A stretch of 64,000 nucleotides of DNA from NCBI GenBank assembly GCA_029962745.1, contig CM057167.1, positions 24,375,887 to 24,439,886 on the forward strand, in the 5' to 3' direction. A model generated the notes under the pieces. The model worked only from the letters and a program-made list of their open reading frames with translations, was not told the origin of the DNA and searched no databases. The DNA is from Echinometra lucunter. Taxonomy: Eukaryota; Echinodermata; Echinoidea; Camarodonta; Echinometridae. Made by a program: the position numbers and the translations under genes. Shown here one piece after another: positions 24,001-36,000 of the stretch. Every line of letters begins with the position of its first letter. Position 1 is the first letter of the stretch.

Positions 24001-27000
24001 CCACATTTCTGCTTCCATCCCATTCTTATCAATCCTTTCCTTTGGCTACCTAAATCTTGTCTTGGTTCCATCACCACAGGTAGCAAAACAACCAGTCCAA
24101 CTAGACCAGCTACTCCAGCTGCAGTTCACAGGACATGCCTCCTCAGGAAAAGCCGTCTTATCTTCTTCATCATCACAATCATTAAATGATCACCACCACC
24201 ATCATCATCAGCATCAGCATCAGCATCAGCATCAGCATCACTATTGAAATCCTTTTAACTATTTCACACCACATTTCTGCTTCCATCCCATTCTCATCAA
24301 TCCTTTCCTGTGGCTAACCTAAATCTTGTCTTGGTTCCATCACCACAGGTAGCAGAACAACCAGTCCAACTAGACCAGCTACTCCAGCTGCAGTTCACAG
24401 GACAAGCCTCCTCGCTGCAACTCACTACTCCATTTACACATGAGCTGTCGAGGAACAAAGATAACACACAAAAAAATAATTTCAGTTTAACTTTATGTCA
24501 AGGTAGTGGAGGCCTGGCAGGATATCGGTGATCACTTACAGGAGTAGCAGAACGGAAATAAATCATTAGATGAAATGTTTCTGATATGCATTTCAAGCCT
24601 GATAATTGCTGCCTGTTACTTGTGCATTTGGAAATAAAGTTACCCCAACAATGCACCAATTGGCTCTACTGGAAAATAAATGGTTGATTACATAATGAAA
24701 ACTATTATAAGATGAAAAAGAAAGCATTTGGTACTCCATTAAAATCAGCTCAGGAACTCAATCTTTGGAGTTATTTAATCTGGTCTACAGATAGTACATT
24801 GGTATTAATATCAATCATTTGAGCTGATTTCCAGTGGCTGGTACCCACCAGTTCCTGCAGTCTTCAGTGAAGCTGGATCCTGGAGGGTAGGAGTCCCCAT
24901 ACTCATCCAGGCAATCGCATTGCTCCTGGGGGACGCATTCTCCTCCCTGCTCCAGCGTGCCATTGGGGCAGCGACATCCAGCGATGCACCCCTCCTCCTC
25001 CACACAAGCAAGTCCAACCTGGAGGTCGGAACAGCTGGAGGGGCACTTGTTAGCACAGGAGGTGAAGACACGGCCTCCCTCACATTCCGTTTCTGATGGT
25101 GAGATATGATACAATACATGAATTTACAAATTGCACATTAAAATCTGAATATATTTAATCAACAACAAAGTTGACCCTTTTGCTATTGGAAACGGGTGGC
25201 CCCTGAATAAATCTTATGCAAATAGAAGAATTCAGTAGTCAACAGGTTAAATCCACGCTCTACTTTCACACAAGCCAGAGCAACCTCGGTAGCGTTTCAT
25301 GTAGTGTCTTGTCAGTGATTTTTACTGACAACTGTTCTAAGCTACAGAAATCCTTGCATGTGACTGGCTGAGAGCAAATTTGTCAGTAAAAATCACTGAC
25401 AAGACACTTCACGAAACGTTCCCCTATAGGTCAGAACAGTTCGAGGGGCGCTAGTTGGCACAAACAAGAACAAAAACTCACGACATTCCTGCGGATTGCA
25501 GACAGTTGTCTGGATGGCCTCCCCCTCACATGGAGCTCCACCGTTCTTGGGGGCGGGGTCAGAACAGTTTCGATAGCGGAACGCTGTGCCTCCATTACAA
25601 GTCACATCACATGCTGTCCACTCTGTCCAAGGAGACCAGTTTCCATTTGCTGCATATCAGGAACAGCAGAGCACCATTGTTAGTCAACATCATAAAATAG
25701 GATAAGGAAGGTAGGCAGTGCCAATGACCTTATGATGCTATGTACACACATAGATCTAAACTAAACACTATTTGTCCCTATCATAAGAAAAAGTTACCAC
25801 ATATTTCCCTACTTTACATATTACACAAATAATTCCTGCTTGCAGCTTGTACCCTAGTAAAATGCAATGTGTTCATTTATGTCACGGTGAGCTAAAATGC
25901 ACTGAGAAAACAAAGTTAATTTTTTTAGTGTCAATTAATCTGCAAGTATTGCCACTTTTTTGTACAGTGACTGCAGTGGTTTTGCACATGTTCTGCACAG
26001 AGAATTTTTTTTTTCTAATTCAGGATCCTTCATCTACTGTGTTTTAAAACCTACTTGGACAAGCATCTGTATTGCAGTACTCTTCTTGGTGGGAGTCTGA
26101 AACCTCATTCCCACAGTAACTGTTGGCTGCTGTCCTATCTCTGTACTTAGTCCCGACACCACATGTCACTGTGCATGTAGACCAGTCACTCCATGGATTC
26201 CAGGAACAACTGGGTCCTATTCCAAAGACAAAGAATCATAGTGAAAGATGATGACATGCACTGTGAGTTCAGAATCTAAGAACAGCTGCTGTTGGCAATG
26301 GTTCCAACTCTTTATACCAGTCAATATCAATCATAATTCAGTACTAAAAATGAGAGTATGTGAATTCGTGATTGATTGGAGGCCGGGCTTATCACCAATC
26401 GAAATAAATTTGAACTAAAATGGTCCAGATGATTACAGTAAATGACAATCCCTACAATTCTCTGCCAGAGCTTAGATCACACCAATGGCAAAATCAAAGT
26501 ACTCCTACCTGTTGTTGTGACTTCTGCAGTGGTATAGGCTGATGTTAACACTACTGTAGTGGTTGGTGCTGCTGTGCTACTACCTACAATTGTACAATAA
26601 AAGCACAAAACAAAAACACAGAATATCATGAGCAATACAGGTATGGAGAAGAGGTACAAGCTTTATCACCCATGGGCAACAAAGATTACAGAGAGGTACA
26701 TGTTTTGTGAGTATGTATGCACTTACTCTAGAACCGACATTGCCATAATTAAAATTCAAGCAGTGCACAAGCACAAAATTACGAATGAACTAATGGCAGT
26801 TTGTTGATATAGGCCACGATACGTTCGGGTCATTAAAATATATTGGGATAAAACAGTCCATCATGAGTACAAATAATCATGTAAATACTCTAGTAATACT
26901 GCTTCCTCAAATGAAGTGAGGCAGATGAAATGAAACTATAATTAGTATAAAATTTCATGTCAGTTATGGTCAATCATGAATGAAATGAGACAAACATACC

Positions 27001-30000
27001 ACACATGGCCTCATCTGAACAGTCTGCACAGTCACACATTCCCTGACAGACTTTATCTCCTGGCAAACATGCTCCATCATTACAAGTGAACTCATCACTG
27101 AAACACTGGCGGGTGGTGACTACTGGCACTGTTGGCATGGGGCCTGTTAAAAAAAAATCATATATGTACATGTAGTACATTATAGCTGCTTAAAAATCTA
27201 AAGCTTTCTCCAAGCCTTTCCTGTTATTCTATGAATTCCTGCCATCATCTGAATATCATCCCACTCCTGACACCATCCGATTCCTTACAACATTCCACTC
27301 CTACAGGTATATCTTAGTCTTATCGTCATCCCATTTCTGCCATCATACCACTCTTGACACACTCCTACTACTGCCATCAACCTATTCCTGAAATCATTCA
27401 AGTTCTAATATTATCCCATTTCTGCCATCATACCACTCTTGACACACTCCTACTACTGCCATCAACCTATTCCTGAAATCATTCAAGTTCTAATATTATC
27501 CCATTCCTGACATCATCCCCCTCCTGACACATGCCACTCCTGCCACCATTCTAATTCTGAAACTGTCCTACTCCTGGCAATATCCTTGCCATCATACTCC
27601 TCACATAATCCTTCTGCATTTGGCTAACCTAAAAACATCCCAATCGTGGACTGTTCCACTCCCAAGACCAGTATACATTTTACACATAATCAGAAAAGGA
27701 AGCAGAGTGATTTGTGTCAGTACTCAATTCCATATTAATTAGCATTTTCCAGTTACATGTAGATCAGGGGATATCACTAGAGTTGTTATGCCAACAGAAT
27801 ATATGTAACAGATATCATGCACACACTGACCTTCTGCATCACATCCAATGAGTTCCAGCCTCATTGTAGGACGGCTATTATACTCCAGTTGATAGATGCG
27901 GATATAACGTCCGAGAAGATTCACTGGGAACAAGATCTCATTCTCACTGTCAGCATCAGAGCTACCATGAAATATCTGACAAGGATTACAAGAAACATTT
28001 GCAATGAATCTAGGAAGATGAAAGAACCACTAGACATCACAACAAACTTCAGGCTAAATATCATAGTGATGATTCGTAACGTCATTTGGCAGGCAAAAGA
28101 TTTCTTTCATGAATTTGCACTCTGTATATAGGAGAGAAATGAAGACTTGGCAGGATAGGTGAAACCCTATGCTTGTTCTAAAACCCCAGCAGAAGTCAGC
28201 AGGGAATCTAAGTGTTCCTGTTGGTTAGCTGGAGTTTGACCCAGCATCATCTCTAACCTAAATGGCACAATGCTGGCTTGTGTGACAAGTTCTGCTGGTA
28301 TCACTGATAGTTAGAATTAATATGACTGATATTATGTACCATTTGAATTTCTGTCTTCTTCTGTTTTTTATTACAATCACTTTGAAATCGAAATAATGGC
28401 TAACCATCTCAAAGATAACGATTAATCATACGAACAAACCTTACCATAATATTTCCACTTGGTTCTGTGACATTCACAAAATTCCTTTCATCAAGGCTGA
28501 AGGCCACTGCAAACCTTGTAACAAATTCATCTCCCTCCAGTCCACCACCCTGAAGAATAACCCCCGACACTTGCTTGATCTGCTGCAAATCAAAGGTCAC
28601 ATGTGGGTTGGAGTCAGCTGCATCTGGTGACCAACCCACAAAGCCGTTTGCATCTGGCCCACTGTTGAGACGGATACTGTCCAAGGAGCTGCCTTCTAGC
28701 ACAGAAGTTGCATTGATGTCTTCCAGTGTGATAATTCCACTCTGCAGTCCCAAGGGTTCATGGCAGATGGAAGCCACTACCAATATTTTCAAGAAAATGG
28801 AAAAGTTATTTGTCCAAATTCTCTAGAAGGTAGCCTAAAAAATATTGTAACCATGAAAATTTTCATAGTATTCATGATTTATGTCAAATGAAAAGTTATT
28901 TGTCCAAATTCTCTAGAAGGTAGCCTAAAAAATATTGTAACCATGAAAATTTTCATAGTATTCATGATTTATGTCAAATACAAAAGTAATAGATAATAAT
29001 GCTTCTGCTTCCATCATCTGGTCAGATAGCAGTACTTGATTTTCATCCGTTTCTTTTTTTTGCATAATTTTGCTTATCATACACAAATAGAGAAAGCCAA
29101 ATGATATGACTTCATTAGAGCAAGCCACTTCCATAGACCCCCAGCCCAGGGTATCTTAGGCTTCATGTTCATCGGATATATGACAAAGGAAGCATGCATC
29201 TCTAGATGATCTTTTTTTTTTTACTAAGCTACCAATTTGGAACATTTTGCTAACACCCATGGTGCTTTGATAGCTACTTTGCTTTCTCATAAAAGATCAG
29301 ACTCAGAGTTAAACTAAAAGAAACAATAAGTAAAAACGAGAGCAATTTTACCCTCTGCCTCCCACACAATATTCAATTTATGCATATCTCAATAACAGCT
29401 ACATGTATATACTGGAGTTACCATTACATGTACCTCTATTCCATCTATAAATATATTTCACTCATCTTTGACTAAAATCCCTACTATATATTCTAAGTCC
29501 TCAGGGAAACACAATATTTGCAATTAATTTCATATAATCGTCTGATCCTATGACCTTTGACCTACATATCCCCAAACCAATCGGATCATCTACCAAAGGT
29601 GATGCATACTAGCACCAAGTTTGAAGTTCATTCCATAAATGGTTCTTGAGATATTGCCTTTTACAAGGCCAACACATTGAATATCGGAATTTGACCACTA
29701 TGACCTTTGACCTACCTACCACAAAATCTGATCAGCTTCCTATGGTGATTCATACTAGTAACTAGTTTCAAGTTCACACCTCAAATGTGCTAGAGATATC
29801 ATGTTAACAAGACTAACACCTGGAATTTCATATATTGATTTGTGTGAATTTGACCTTTTACCTATACTTCCCCTAAATTTAATCAGATTGTCTATCTATG
29901 ATGATACATACTAGGAACACACCTGAAGGTCATACCTTAAACAGTTCATGAGATATCGTCCTAACAAAAAGTGGGACGGAAGGACAGACGGACAGATGGA

Positions 30001-33000
30001 AAATAAAAAAAAACGTGCATGTAATGCCTCCAGCAACACTTTCGGTGGGCGGAGGCATACAAAAAACCCTAAATGGCTTACCTGTGCTGGATTCCTCAGT
30101 AGTGGTAATTGTCGACTCTGTTGTTGGTCTTGTGGTGGTGCTTGTAGTATACAAAACAACTGAAGTGGTAGCATTCTGACTGAATGTTGTGGAGTAAAGT
30201 GTGGTTGTGACTTCAGTTGAAGGGATGAATGGGGTAGTTGTCAGTAATGTAGAATACACCCCTTGTGTTGTGGTTGTTGACCTTTCTGTTGATGCAGAAA
30301 CAGTTGTAGTAACTGCGGCTGTTGTAGTCACAGCTTGGGGAAGAAAATGGAAGTATGTTAGTATAAAATGACTAAATGACTATCCTCTGAACAAAAGTGT
30401 AGCTAATTATTATCATCAGAGGCATGTACTTAATAAATGAAGCTGCCCTGGCCTGAACTCTTATCAAACTCTAGGGCAGGAATTCACAAAGATTTATATA
30501 TACAAGGATTAAACCTCTAAAAGTGTAAAATGTACATGTTCCCTTGTCCAATGGGCCAGCAGTAATGCACTTTTATACACTCCCTTACACTCATCTACTC
30601 TTATTTCCCCCCCCTGCAAAAAAAAAATTACCATATAACCATGGAAGTACCATGGTAACTTCTTTTTAAAAGGGGGCCTAATCACATTTATTGATTAATT
30701 TTCATAAACCATTCATTGGCAAAAAACCCCCCAAACTATCATTTCAAGAAATATTCTTACTTCTGTATGAAATCCCACTGCCCTAGCACTAACCAGATAA
30801 CAATGATTTGATTTCAGAATAACATCACTTTCTATAAAGCCTATCCAGAGCAAAGTACCCTACAAGTTACATGTAATCGGTAAAAAAAAATGACTGGTAC
30901 ATAAAACACAAATCATGGTTAAGCACATGCTACAGTTATCCATCAAATTGTTGAGCATGAGTGCATATAAATGGCATAACTAAGGTCAGGCTAAGCAAGA
31001 TGGGTTGCATTATTTGGTGGCTTGTAAAGATAACATTCAAATCATTATCAAAGAGAAGTAAATGCTATCTTGAAATTTTAAGTCTTCTGACTGTGAGTTG
31101 TGCATATTTATTTACAGTATAGGAAAAAAAAAATTAACATCAAATATGGACCAACCTACTGCAACATATAATTTCATGTACTGTAGGTCTATTTCAGGTA
31201 GGTACTGGAAAAACAGAAGATCGAAAATAAACTCACCACATCCCCTTTCATCAGAATAATCTCCACAGTCATTAACCCCATCACACAGCTGGCTATCAGG
31301 ACCACTTAGGACGCAGTTGCCATTATCGCATTGAAACTGGCCTACTTGACAGGTTGTAGGCATTGTTCCTGTTGATGTTAAAATTTCAGTTGTAGACGCC
31401 ACTTCTGATGGTGTTTTATTTGCATTCGTTGTCCTTAGCTGTGTGGTTGGTGTACTTGCTGCAGATGTAGTAACAACTACTGGTGTAGTTACAGCATGTG
31501 TTGTCACAACTGGTGTTGTTACTGCTGGAGTAGTTGATTCAGAAGTGGACACTTTAGGCAGAGAGTATACTGGAAGTGTTGTTGTATGGTCATTTTCTAG
31601 TATTTCAGTGACTAATGCTGGAGTGGAAATTTCTGGAGTGGTCAGTGCTGGTGTTGTTACAGTTACAGTAGTAGTGCCTACAGTAGTTATTGCTGGAGTA
31701 GTCAATGCTGATGTGGTAACTGCAGGTGTTGTCACAGCTGGTGTTGTCAAGGCTGGTGTTGTCACATGTTGAGTGGTCACTACTGGTGTTGTTACTGCAA
31801 GCGTAGTCACTTCTGGAGTAGTAACTGCTGGTGATGTCCCTTCTGGAGTAGATACTGCTGGTGTAGTCACTGCTGATGTGGTAACTGCTGGTGTGGTAAC
31901 TATGGTTGTTGGCAATGCTGGAGTAGTAACTTCTGGAGTTGTTGCAGCTTGTGTAGTTATGGCCGGTGTTGTCACTGCTGGAGTAGATACTTTGGAAGTA
32001 GATACTGCTGGTGTAGTCATCGCTGACGTAGTAAGTGCAGGTGTTGTCACTGCTGGAGTTGTTTTCATGGAAGTTGTTAATGATGGTGTAATCACAACTG
32101 GTGTGCTCATTGCTTGTGTTGTAATTGCAGGAGTAGATACTGCTGAGGTAGTCACTGCTGATGTGGTAACTGCAGGTGTTGTAACTGCAGGGGTAGATAC
32201 TGCTGGAGTTGTTAAAGCTTTAGTGGTAACTGCAGGTGTTGTCACGGCAGGTGTTGTCACTGCAGGAGAAGTAACTGCTGGAGTGGTTACTGCTAGTGTT
32301 GTTACTGCTGGTGTGGTAACTACTGTTGTGGGCAATGCTGGAGTAGTAACTTCTGGAGTTGTTACAGGTTGAGTGGTAACTTCTCGTGCTGGGGTAGTCA
32401 CAACTGGTGTAGTCACAACTGGTGTGGTCATTGCTTGTGTTGTCACTGCAGGAGTAGATACTGCTGGTGTAGTCAATTCTGATGTGGTAACTGCAGGTGT
32501 TGTCGCAGCTGGTGTGGTGAAAGCTTGAGTGGTAACTGCTGGTGTAGTCACTGCTGATGTGGTCACTACAGGTGTAGTTACTGCTGGTGTAATAACTAAT
32601 GTTGTTGGTAATGCTGGAGTTGTAATTTCTGGAGTAGTAACTTCTGGAGTTGTTACAGCTTGAGAGGTCACTTCTGCTGTGGTAACCACTGGGGAAGTAA
32701 CAACTAGTGTAGTTTCTGCTGGTGTTGTAACCACTGGTGTAGTCACTGCTAGAGTGGTCTTTTTGGAAGTAGATACTTGTGGTAAAGTATAAACTGGGAG
32801 AGTGGTTGTATGACCATTTTCAAGTATTTCAGTGACCACTGTTGGTGTACCCTCTGCTGGTGTGGTCACTGCTGGAGTAGTAACTTTTTGAGTAGATACT
32901 GCTGGTGTGGTCACTGCCGGAGTAGATACTGCTGGTATAGTCACTGCTGATGTTCTAACTGCAGGTGTTGTCACAGCTGGTGTTGTCAAAGCAGGTGTTG

Positions 33001-36000
33001 TCACAGCTGGTGTGGTTAACGCTGGTGTCACAGCTTTTGTTGTCACTGCCGGAGTAGTTACTCCTAGTGTAGTTACAGCTGGAGTAGTAACTATTGTTGT
33101 GGGCAATGCTGGAGTAGTAACTTCTGGAGTTGTTACAGTTTGAGTGGAAATTGCTTGTGTTGTCACTGCAAGGGTAGTTACTTCTGGGGTAGTAACTGCT
33201 TGGGTAGTTTCAACTGGTGTAGTGACAACTGGTGTGGTCATTGCTTGTGTTGTCATGGCAGGAGTAGTTACTGCTGATGTGGTCATTGCAGGTGTTGTCA
33301 CAGCTGGTGTTGTCAAAGCTGGGGTTGTCAAAGCTTGAGTGGTAACTGCTGGTGTAGTCACTGCTGGTGTAGTTACTGCTGGTGTCGTAACCACTGTTGT
33401 GGGTAATGCTGGAGTAGTAACTTCTGGAGTTGTTAAAGGTTGAGTGGTAACTGCTTGTGTCGTTACTGAAACTGTAGTCACTTCTGGAGTAGTAACTGCT
33501 GGGGTAGTCACAACTGGTGTTGATATTGCTTGTGCTGTTACTGCAGGAGTAGATACTGCTGGTGTAGTCACTACTGATGTGGTAACTGCAGGTGTTGTCA
33601 CAGCTGGCGTGGTCAAAGATTGAGTGGTAACTGCTGGTGTAGTCACTGCTGATGTGGTAACTACAGGTGTTGTCACTGCTGGTGTAGTTACTACTGGTAT
33701 AGTAACAAACGTGGTGGGTAATGCTGGGGTAGTAACTTCTGGAGTTGTTAAAGCGTAAGTGGTAACTGCTGGTGTTGTCACTGTAACTGTAGTCACTTCT
33801 GGAGTAGTAACTGCAGGTGTTGTTACACGTGGTGTGGTGAATACTGGTTTAGTTACTGCTGGTGTGGTCAATGCTGGTGTAGTCACTGCTGGTGTAGTCA
33901 GTGCTGGTGTAGTCGCTGATGGTGTTGACATTCTTGTTGTATAAACTTGAGGGGAAGATGATGGTGTCATGAATCCTGTTGTTTGCTCTGCAGTGGTGTA
34001 CATGGGAGTCAATTCTGAAGTTGTAGTTGACGCAGAGGACATCATCGCACTTGTGCTTATGGTAGGAGGTTGCAATGTAGCTTCCGTTACTACAACAGGT
34101 GTAGTAGCAGTGTAAAGTGTTGGAGTTGGGACAGAACTACTTTCTGTTTCTGTTATTATCCTGGGGGATGGAGTTGGGGAGGAAGCAAAACTTGTTGCTT
34201 CAGGTGTTGTTTCATAGCCGATAGGAGAGGAGGATGGGGAAAAATGTCCTGTACTTGAATATGCCTCTGGTGTCGTGACAGCCTGAGAGGTCACTTCTGC
34301 TGTTGTAACCACTGGTGTAGTCACTGCTAGAGTGGTCTTTTTGGAAGTAGATACTTGTGGTAAAGTATAAACTGGGAGAGTAGTTGTATGACCATTCTCA
34401 AGTATTTCAGTGACCACTGTTGGTGTACCCTCTGCTGGTGTGGTCACTGCTGGAGTAGTAACTGTTTGAGTAGATACTGCTGGTGTAGTCACTGCCGGAG
34501 TAGATACTGCTGGTGTAGTCACTGCTGATGTCGTAACTGCAGGTGTTGTCACAGCTGGTGTTGTCAAAGCAGGTGTTGTCACAGCTGGTGTGGTTAAAGC
34601 TGGTGTCACAGCTTTTGTTGTCACTACCGGAGTAGTTACTCCTAGTGTAGTTACAGCTGGAGTAGTAACTATTGTTGTGGGCAATGCTGGAGTAGTAACT
34701 TCTGGAGTTGTTACAGCTTGAGTGGTAATTGCTTGTGTTGTCACTGCAAGGGTAGTTACTTCTGGGGTAGTGACTGCTGGGGTAGTCACAACTGGTGTTG
34801 TTATTGCTTGTTTTGTTACTGCAGGAGTAGATACTGCTGGTGTAGTCACTACTGATGTGGTAACTGCAGGTGTTGTCACAGCTGGTGTTGTCAAAGCTGG
34901 TGTTGTCAAAGCTGGGGTTGTCAAAGCTTGAGTGGTAACTGCTGGTGTAGTCACTGCTGGTGTAGTTACTGCTGGTGTCGTAACCACTGTTGTGGGTAAT
35001 GCTGGAGTAGTAACTTCAGGAGTTGTTAAAGGTTGAGTGGTAACTGCTTGTGTCGTTACTGAAACTGTTGTCACTTCTGGAGTAGTAACTGCTGGGGTAG
35101 TCACAACTGGTGTTGTTATTGCTTGTGTTGTTACTGCAGGAGTAGATACTGCTGGTGTAGTCAGTACTGATGTGGTAACTGAAGGTATTGTCACAGCTGG
35201 TGTGGTCAAAGATTGAGTGGTAACTGCTGGTGTAGTCACTGCTGATGTGGTAACTACAGGTGTTGTCACTGCTGGTGTAGTTACTACTGGTGTAGTAACA
35301 AACGTGGTGGGTAATGCCGGGGTAGTAACTTCTGGAGTTGTTAAAGCGTAAGTGGTAACCGCTGGTGTTGTCACTGCAACTGTAGTCACTTCTGGAGTAG
35401 TAACTGCAGGTGTTGTTACACGTGGTGTGGTGAATACTGGTTTAGTCACTGCTGGTGTGGTCAATACTGGTGTAGTCACTGCTGGTGTAGTCAGTGCTGG
35501 TGTAGTCGCTGATGGTGTTGACACTCTTGTTGTATAAACTTGAGGGGAAGATGATGGTGTCATGAATCCTGTTGTTTGCTCTGCAGTGGTGTACATGGGA
35601 GTCAATTCTGAAGTTGTAGTTGATGCAGAGGACATCATCGCACTTGTGCTTATGGTAGGAGGTTGCAATGTAGTTTCCGTTACTACAACAGGTGTAGTAG
35701 CAGCGTAAAGTGTTGGAGTTGGGACAGAACTACTTTCTCTTTCTGTTATCATCCTGGGGGATGGAGTTGGGGAGGAAGCAAAACTTGTTGCTTCAGGTGT
35801 TGTCTCATAGCCGATAGGAGAGGAGGATGGGGAGAAATGTCCTGTACTTGAATATGCCTCTGGTGTCATGACAGCCTGAGATGTCACTTCTGCTGTTGTA
35901 ACCACTGGAGAAGTAACAGCTAGTGTAGTTTCTGCTGGTGTTGTAACCACTGGTGTAGTCACTGCTAGAGTGGTCTTTTTGGAAGTAGATACTTGTGGTA

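Larger units (their letters stand above)
20540..26999 (-). other. Smaller introns of the TSP1/TIL section (summary)
   Basis: Introns at 20540-21129, 21298-21936, 22108-22791, 23004-23343, 24445-24848, 25650-26054 and 26584-26999 contain AT-rich sequence with short homopolymers. The only things noted are a self-complementary CATGGT/ACCATGA stretch at about 20775-20910, and the partial exon-start echo at 22320-22355. Confidence 0.5.
27144..31236 (-). other. Introns around the discoidin exons (summary)
   Basis: 27144-27830, 27976-28444, 28777-30081 and 30334-31236. Beyond the duplications at 27330 and 28801 and the repeat at 29540, I see no exon or element. 30334-31236 is plain AT-rich sequence. 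Confidence 0.5.

Noticed and set aside
23629..24247. Open frames rich in Met/Ile or Asp/His over the ATC tract
   Set aside because: Artefact of a trinucleotide microsatellite; no splice sites or domain.
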